Of a stretch of DNA of 12,553 bases, positions 9,431 through 12,553 are shown piece by piece. The notes beneath the pieces were generated by a model. The model searched no databases and had not been told where the DNA came from. It saw nothing but the letters and a program-made list of their open reading frames with translations. The first letter of the stretch is position 1; each line of letters begins with the position of its first letter. The stretch spans positions 1 through 12,553 of the forward strand of contig CAAFRM010000095.1 in NCBI GenBank assembly GCA_900765465.1, given 5' to 3'. The stretch comes from an uncultured Prevotella sp. (lineage in GTDB: Bacteria > Bacteroidota > Bacteroidia > Bacteroidales > Bacteroidaceae). A program made the translations under genes and the position numbers.

Positions 9431-10045
9431 TTACTTAATTTGTTTCAATGCGAGTTTCACCACTTGCTCCACAGGCAGGTCGGGTTGAGCCTTCAGGATA
9501 TCCACCACTACCTTTGCCGAAGGTGCCGGCGAGAAGCCGAGCATGGTAAGGGCACTGACAGCCTCATCCTTGATGTCGCTGTTCACCATCGCCACATTGC
9601 CGCCGTTGGCTGGCAATTCATCGGCGATGCCGAGGCTCACGATCTTATCCTTCAGGTCGAGGATGATGCGCTGTGCCGTCTTGAGTCCGATGCCCTTCAC
9701 GGTTTTCAGCATCTTGTCGTTGCCTGTGGAAATCACGCTGCAGAGTTCGGCAGGCGACATAGACGAGAGAATCATTCTCGCCGTATTGCCACCCACGCCC
9801 GATACGGTGATGAGCAGACGGTAGAGTTCACGTTCCTGCTTGGTGGCAAAACCGAAAAGGGTGAAAGAGTCGTCTCTTCCACCAGCCACGAGCACCTCGT
9901 GAACATAGAGTTTTACTTCCTGCTTGCCCTGAATGGCGGTATAGGTATTGAGCGAAATGTTGAGTCCATATCCCACTCCAGCCGTTTCTACCACAGCCAT
10001 CGCTGGGGTCAGCTCGGTTAAATCGCCATGAATATATTCTATCAT
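9431..10045 (-). CDS. ruvA: Holliday junction branch migration protein RuvA
   Basis: RuvA binds four-way DNA junctions as tetramers and loads the RuvB helicase for branch migration in recombinational repair. The 204-residue length matches the family (about 200). Domain I is an OB fold (residues 1-62, opening MIEYIHGDL). The RDD at 57-59, before FTLFGF, sits where the acidic pin is found in the E. coli protein. Domain II has two helix-hairpin-helix motifs: VSGVGGNTARMIL (81-93) and VKGIGLKTAQRIILDLKDK (116-134). The small C-terminal domain that contacts RuvB runs from about 158 (DEAVSALTMLGFS). The start is supported by AAGGAG ten bases upstream. The TAA stop is immediately followed by the ATG of sprA, so the two form an operon with ruvA first. 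Antisense open frames across this gene are shadows. Confidence 0.96.
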   Translation of the reverse strand: MIEYIHGDLTELTPAMAVVETAGVGYGLNISLNTYTAIQGKQEVKLYVHEVLVAGGRDDSFTLFGFATKQERELYRLLITVSGVGGNTARMILSSMSPAELCSVISTGNDKMLKTVKGIGLKTAQRIILDLKDKIVSLGIADELPANGGNVAMVNSDIKDEAVSALTMLGFSPAPSAKVVVDILKAQPDLPVEQVVKLALKQIK

Positions 10046-10055
10046 ATTTTGATTT

Positions 10056-10061
10056 CTCCTT
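10056..10061 (-). promoter_or_regulatory. Shine-Dalgarno site of ruvA
   Basis: Read on the minus strand this is AAGGAG, ten bases before the ruvA ATG. It is the only strong Shine-Dalgarno match at a gene start in this window. ddh has an A-rich leader without one, and sprA starts directly at the ruvA stop. It confirms the chosen ruvA start. Confidence 0.8.
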
Positions 10062-10077
10062 TTTATATGTGATGAAG

Positions 10078-10085
10078 CTAAGTTA
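10078..10085 (-). promoter_or_regulatory. Possible -7 element of ruvA-sprA
   Basis: On the minus strand TAACTTAG matches the Bacteroidota -7 consensus TAnnTTTG with one mismatch, about 33 bases before the ruvA start. No clear -33 TTTG is seen in the AT-rich sequence behind it. The placement suits a short leader ending in the AAGGAG site, but the call rests on one weak match. Confidence 0.3.
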
Positions 10086-10159
10086 CACCTCTTTAATAAA
10101 TTAATTATAAATTATAAACGAGGGGTAGTGGGAAATATTGTACGAAAGCCAGGATATAT

Positions 10160-10198
10160 TATCGGGTGTTTTAAATTAATATATCGGGTGGCTTAAAT
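10160..10198. repeat. 17-bp direct repeat, 22-bp spacing, in ruvA-ddh spacer
   Basis: TATCGGGTGTTTTAAAT at 10160-10176 is repeated as TATCGGGTGGCTTAAAT at 10182-10198. There are 15 of 17 identical bases, and the starts are 22 bp apart, about two helical turns. The pair lies between divergent ruvA and ddh, so it could be a double operator for either. That role is inferred from position only. Confidence 0.55.
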
Positions 10199-10209
10199 AA
10201 AGAAATCTC

Positions 10210-10224
10210 ATTTCACGATGAAAT
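10210..10224. repeat. Small palindrome ATTTCA-CGA-TGAAAT
   Basis: Perfect 6-bp inverted arms are separated by CGA, twelve bases beyond the direct repeat in the same spacer. The hexamer TCACGA occurs here at 10213 and again at 10224, one helical turn apart. It could be a dimer binding site; no regulator can be named. Confidence 0.4.
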
Positions 10225-10362
10225 CACGAAATTATAAGGAATCTGTTCAATCAGCCTTACAATTCGGCCTTCTCCCTACCTAAAAACCATGATTTTATTA
10301 CCTTTTGCAACTTTTATGAGTTAAAAATCTATTAAAACGTCACGTATTTCAAGAAAAAGCTA

Positions 10363-10370
10363 TACTTTTG
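10363..10370 (+). promoter_or_regulatory. ddh promoter, -7 element TACTTTTG
   Basis: TACTTTTG fits the Bacteroidota sigma-ABfr -7 consensus TAnnTTTG exactly and is followed by CAC. Transcription would begin near 10375, giving a leader of about 45 bases that is almost all A and T plus a few C. No good -33 TTTG is seen around 10340, so the upstream half is weak. There is no Shine-Dalgarno before the ddh ATG, which is usual in this phylum. Confidence 0.7.
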
Positions 10371-10421
10371 CACACGAAAACAGAAACAACAATAAAAATA
10401 AAAGAAATAAAAGATTAACAG

Positions 10422-11321
10422 ATGAAAAAGTTTAGAGCAGCCGTAGTAGGTTACGGCAACATTGGTAAGTTTACAGTAGAGGCTCTCGAAGCAGCTCCAG
10501 ATTTCGAGATTGCAGGTATCGTACGTCGCCAGGGTGCTAAGGATAAACCAGCAGAATTGGCAGATTATGAGGTGGTAGATGACATCACAAAGTTGAAAGA
10601 CGTTGATGTTGCCATCCTTGCAACTCCTACCCGTTCTTGCCCAGAATATGCAGAGAAGATTGTTGCCCTCGGCATCAACACCGTAGACAGCTTCGATATC
10701 CACACCAGCATCCTCGACTATCGTACTAAGCAGATGGAGAACTGCAAGAAGGCTGGCAAGGTGAGTGTTATCTCTGCCGGTTGGGATCCAGGTTCTGATT
10801 CTATTGTACGTGTATTGATGGAAAGCTTGGCTCCAAAGGGCTTGACATACACCAACTTTGGTCCTGGTATGAGCATGGGTCACTCAGTTTGCGTTCGTGG
10901 CAAGCAGGGTGTGAAGGAAGCGCTCTCTGTTACTATCCCATTGGGCGAGGGTATCCACCGCCGCATGGTTTATGTAGAGTTGGAGGAAGGTGCTAAGCTT
11001 GAGGATGTTACAGCAGAGATCAAGGCTGACCCATACTTCGCTCACGATGAGACTCACGTATTCGCTGTTGCATCTGTAGATGATGTAAAGGATATGGGTC
11101 ATGGTGTGAACCTCGTTCGCAAGGGTGTATCTGGCAAGACTCAGAACCAGCGTTTCGAGTTCAACATGAGCATCAACAATCCTGCCCTCACCGCTCAGGT
11201 TCTGGTGAATGTGGCTCGTGCTTCCTTCCGTCTGCAGCCAGGTTGCTACACCATGCCAGAAATTCCAGTTATCGACATGTTGCCAGGGACCCGTGAGGAA
11301 ATCGTAGCTACACTCGTGTAA
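10422..11321 (+). CDS. ddh: meso-diaminopimelate D-dehydrogenase
   Basis: This enzyme catalyses reversible NADPH-dependent reductive amination of L-2-amino-6-oxopimelate (from tetrahydrodipicolinate) to meso-diaminopimelate. It thereby bypasses the multi-step acylated or aminotransferase routes to lysine and peptidoglycan precursor. The 299 residues match the shorter class of the family rather than the roughly 320-residue corynebacterial form. The Rossmann motif GYGNIG lies at 10-15, with Arg35-Arg36 after the second strand placed to bind the NADP phosphate. ILATPTRSCPEYA (about 65-77) and SAGWDPG (118-124, the substrate-binding signature) follow, then the substrate domain with GPGMSMGHS and a dimer/substrate C-terminus ending MPEIPVIDMLPGTREEIVATLV. 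The start is set by MKKFRAAVVGYG. The gene appears to be monocistronic, with its own promoter upstream and a terminator 19 bases downstream. Nothing is broken. Confidence 0.95.
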   Translation: MKKFRAAVVGYGNIGKFTVEALEAAPDFEIAGIVRRQGAKDKPAELADYEVVDDITKLKDVDVAILATPTRSCPEYAEKIVALGINTVDSFDIHTSILDYRTKQMENCKKAGKVSVISAGWDPGSDSIVRVLMESLAPKGLTYTNFGPGMSMGHSVCVRGKQGVKEALSVTIPLGEGIHRRMVYVELEEGAKLEDVTAEIKADPYFAHDETHVFAVASVDDVKDMGHGVNLVRKGVSGKTQNQRFEFNMSINNPALTAQVLVNVARASFRLQPGCYTMPEIPVIDMLPGTREEIVATLV

Positions 11322-11340
11322 ATATAAATCAAATATATCC

Positions 11341-11383
11341 CAAACTCGCCGGATGATTTTTCGTCATCCAGCGAGTTTGTTTT
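11341..11383 (+). terminator. Rho-independent terminator of ddh
   Basis: CAAACTCGC (11341-11349) pairs with GCGAGTTTG (11371-11379), and GGATGA (11351-11356) with TCATCC (11364-11369). They are separated by one C/A mismatch and closed by a 7-base loop. TTTT follows at 11380. It starts 19 bases after the ddh stop. Confidence 0.9.
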
Positions 11384-11641
11384 GAAAGTTCAAGATTATG
11401 AAAGTACAATTTAGAAAGACATTCATAACTTGTTGCTTACTCTTTACTACAACAGAGAAAATACGCAAATCTTTTTAGTGAAAATATTAGAAAATACGCA
11501 ATTTCTCAATAATTTATAGTAGTTTTTAAGAAGAAGGTGTGATGTGAACCCTAGGCTCCAAGACTTTTGTATATACAGCGTGTTATAAAGGTAAACGAAA
11601 TGAATATCAAGGTTTTAGATATAGGTTTTTAGTAAAAGCCG
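11384..11641. other. AT-rich spacer without a recognisable gene
   Basis: Between the ddh terminator and the next promoter I see no supported gene. A 26-codon open frame at 11398-11478 (starting MKVQFRKTF) has no start signal or recognised relatives. The only structure is a 13-bp direct repeat, AGAAAATACGCAA, at 11456-11468 and 11489-11501, with starts 33 bp apart (about three helical turns). Confidence 0.5.
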
Positions 11642-11649
11642 TATCTTTG
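11642..11649 (+). promoter_or_regulatory. Promoter -7 element TATCTTTG of the repeat island
   Basis: TATCTTTG is an exact TAnnTTTG match followed by CACC, the same form as the ddh promoter. A TTTT at 11613-11616 is the nearest -33 candidate, but its 25-base gap is a little long. The expected transcription start (about 11654) falls on the GTG of the following open frame, so the transcript would have no leader there. This is the only strong promoter signal I see for the 600 bases that follow. Confidence 0.6.
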
Positions 11650-11653
11650 CACC

Positions 11654-11770
11654 GTGATTCAGATAGTATTGAAACAGAACAAGGACAAGGACAAGAAGGG
11701 TGCCGAAGGCGAATATATTTTTGCCAAATCATCTATCACCCATCACGATTTCCAAGAAGAAACCGGATAA
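11654..11770 (+). pseudogene. Likely HU-like DNA-binding protein N-terminal remnant
   Basis: A 38-codon open frame from GTG to TAA begins VIQIVLKQNKDKDKKGAEGE. That pattern resembles the first strand and turn of the Bacteroidota HU-related (HU-HIG type) DNA-binding proteins, which often open with (M)xIxxVLKQNK and continue for over 100 residues. Here the likeness ends after about 23 residues (EYIFAK). The tail, SSITHHDFQEETG, is not family-like, and the frame stops where a beta-strand and HU arm should follow. There is no ATG, no Shine-Dalgarno, and the promoter sits directly on the start. This suggests a deletion fused promoter to gene body and removed most of the gene. The family resemblance is from memory of the family pattern; chance similarity is possible in so short a piece. 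Confidence 0.4.
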
Positions 11771-11824
11771 GTTATTGATAGACAAGAAGCAACATGAGTG
11801 ACAGATACTTAAAAATGGGCATTT

Positions 11825-11871
11825 ATCCCTCACGCATCCCTCACGATTTTGGTTTTATCCCTCACGATTTT
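11825..11871 (+). repeat. Three direct copies of ATCCCTCACG(ATTTT)
   Basis: ATCCCTCACG occurs exactly at 11825, 11836 and 11857; the last two extend to ATCCCTCACGATTTT. Spacings of 11 and 21 bp put all copies on about the same helix face. A related CATCACGATTT lies at 11741 inside the HU-like fragment. A 31-codon open frame (11794-11889, starting MSDRYLKMGIYPSR) reads two copies as IPHDF. Its stop overlaps the first 22-bp repeat by two bases. I do not call it a gene, because it has no start signal and its residues come from the repeat. Confidence 0.7.
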
Positions 11872-11887
11872 ACTGATGCAATAAACT

Positions 11888-12107
11888 AAATAGGCTTCAT
11901 CTGCACTTGAAATAGGCTTCATCTGCCATTGAAATAGGCTTCATCTGTACTTGAAATAGGCTTCGTTTGCCATTGAAGTAAGCTTCATTTGCCGTTGAAG
12001 TAAGCCTCAGTTCAAACTGGTTTAAGACTTAAACAAAGTTTACGTGTAGCTCTATTAAAGTTTACTTGAGCCTCATTCCAAATTCAAATGAAGCCCAGTT
12101 CGATTTC
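11888..12107. repeat. 22-bp tandem repeat array, six clear and about four decayed units
   Basis: Six head-to-tail units of exactly 22 bp start at 11888, 11910, 11932, 11954, 11976 and 11998. The first three read AAATAGGCTTCATCTG followed by CACTTG, CCATTG or TACTTG. Unit 4 changes to CGTTTG, and units 5-6 change to AAGTAAGC. The same 22-bp register continues in weaker form: AAAGTTTAC recurs at 12035 and 12057, and unit 9 (12064-12085) still shares about 15 of 22 bases with unit 6. Each clear unit holds a TGAA-N6-TTCA dyad across its junction. The period is not a multiple of three, so a coding role would need three frames in turn. There are no unique spacers, so it is not a CRISPR array. Confidence 0.9.
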
Positions 12108-12121
12108 TTTCTGATGATTCA

Positions 12122-12239
12122 ATGAATCGGAAGAAGGTGCATAAGATTATCATGCAGTTTGAAGGATGGAACCTGAAACGAATGGAAGAGATTAATTGAT
12201 GAATTTGGCTTGAAAAGTTCCAGCAAATATTCAAAGTAA
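12122..12239 (+). pseudogene. Possible frameshifted gene tail, family unknown
   Basis: One frame reads MNRKKVHKIIMQFEGWNLKR and stops at TGA 12197-12199. The next frame takes over with KRLIDEFGLKSSSKYSK and a TAA at 12237-12239, six bases before a terminator stem. A single one-base shift near 12180-12190 would join them into about 38 residues of plausible basic protein end. I recognise no family. The peptide is so short that chance is a real alternative. Confidence 0.2.
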
Positions 12240-12244
12240 ACAAG

Positions 12245-12284
12245 AAAGGCTCGCAAGAAACAAAAACTTCTTGCGAGCCTTTTT
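12245..12284. terminator. Strong terminator hairpin, probably bidirectional
   Basis: A perfect 15-bp stem (12245-12259 with 12268-12282, core GGCTCGCAAG/CTTGCGAGCC) has an 8-base loop ACAAAAAC. The five T's at 12280-12284 serve plus-strand transcripts coming through the repeat island. On the minus strand the U-tract is only CCTTTCTTG, yet this is the first strong hairpin downstream of the SusD-like gene, 64 bases after its stop, so it may end that transcript as well. Confidence 0.85.
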
Positions 12285-12346
12285 AGTATCTTATGCCTTA
12301 ATCTCTTCATTTCAAGACATAAGCCGAATGAATATGTTCACACGCT

Positions 12347-12553
12347 TTACTCTACTGCAGTTGCACCCTGACCGGCAACCAATGGCCAACCTGGGTTCTG
12401 GTAAACTACAGATGTAGTAAGATCGGTCTGGTCACCAGCTGCTGTCTGACGGAATACGCTCTGCGCGATAGGAGACAGATAGTGAGCAGGTGTAAAGTGA
12501 TAACCATCAAATACCTGGTTGTTAATCTTAGAAATCTGGTATGGACGGATATA
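12347..12553 (-). CDS. SusD/RagB-like outer-membrane lipoprotein, C-terminal 68 residues
   Basis: SusD-family lipoproteins sit on the cell surface and act as the lid of a SusC TonB-dependent transporter, catching glycans or peptides. Only the end is here: YIRPYQISKINNQVFDG, then YHFTPAHYLSPIAQSVFR, then VVYQNPGWPLVAGQ before TAA. The arrangement (H)YLxPIxQS followed after about 25 residues by YQNPGW is the usual C-terminus of this family. The frame is open to the window edge, and the signal peptide and helical repeats are outside. A susC partner is expected upstream on this strand, beyond the right edge. Substrate cannot be told from this piece. The hairpin 64 bases downstream is the likely end of the transcript. 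Confidence 0.8.
   Translation of the reverse strand, partial: YIRPYQISKINNQVFDGYHFTPAHYLSPIAQSVFRQTAAGDQTDLTTSVVYQNPGWPLVAGQGATAVE

Noticed and set aside
8276..10021. 581-codon plus-strand open frame opposite sprA and ruvA, and similar ones at 2774-4549, 1628-2689 and 5732-6748
   Set aside because: They lie fully antisense to well-recognised genes, have no start signals, and read as Leu/His/Val-rich sequence typical of the complement of biased codons.
10299..10307. TACCTTTTG as a second ddh promoter
   Set aside because: The spacing within the element is one base too long, and it would give a leader of over 100 bases when an exact match lies closer.
11398..11478. 26-codon frame MKVQFRKTF..., with a faint signal-peptide look
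   Set aside because: It is too short, has no promoter or ribosome site, and lies directly after the ddh terminator.
11888..12019. CRISPR or guide-RNA-like array
   Set aside because: Units are 22 bp with only a few variable bases and no unique spacers, and no cas or nuclease gene is nearby.
12119..12310. 63-codon minus-strand frame
   Set aside because: It reads through both arms of the terminator hairpin and resembles no family. It looks like a chance frame in AT-rich DNA.
12290..12323. CTTATG/CATAAG inverted pair downstream of the SusD-like gene as its terminator
   Set aside because: It has only six pairs with a 22-base loop and no U-tract; the 15-bp stem at 12245-12282 is far stronger.

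Overview
The window looks like chromosomal DNA of a gut-type Prevotella/Segatella (Bacteroidota), probably close to S. copri. This is inferred from gene content and signals, not from any search. It carries a type IX secretion outer-membrane protein (SprA/Sov), a SusD/RagB-like lipoprotein end, a one-step meso-diaminopimelate dehydrogenase, and promoter elements of the Bacteroidota form TAnnTTTG. There is little use of Shine-Dalgarno sites except before ruvA.

Layout. 1-1590 (+): nadB, L-aspartate oxidase, missing only its first few codons. 1609-1645: a strong hairpin shared by convergent nadB and sprA. 1649-9430 (-): sprA, 2593 codons, filling most of the window. 9431-10045 (-): ruvA, whose stop codon directly abuts the sprA start, so the two are almost certainly one transcript read ruvA then sprA. 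10046-10421: AT-rich divergent spacer holding the ruvA ribosome-binding site, the ddh promoter, a 22-bp-spaced direct repeat and a small palindrome. 10422-11321 (+): ddh, followed by a terminator hairpin. 11384-12346: about 960 bases without an intact gene. 12347-12553 (-): the last 68 codons of a SusD-like gene running out of the window.

The recognised genes are ordinary core functions: NAD synthesis, Holliday junction processing, protein secretion, lysine/peptidoglycan precursor synthesis and glycan capture. The part that needs explaining is 11642-12284. It starts at an exact TAnnTTTG promoter and runs through a 38-codon fragment resembling the N-terminus of HU-like DNA-binding proteins. 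Next come three copies of ATCCCTCACG, then a tandem array with a strict 22-bp period (six clear units, plus about four decayed units in the same register). It ends in a possible frameshifted gene tail and a 15-bp terminator stem. It may be a decayed HU-type locus colonised by a tandem repeat, or a transcribed non-coding RNA. The sequence alone does not decide which.
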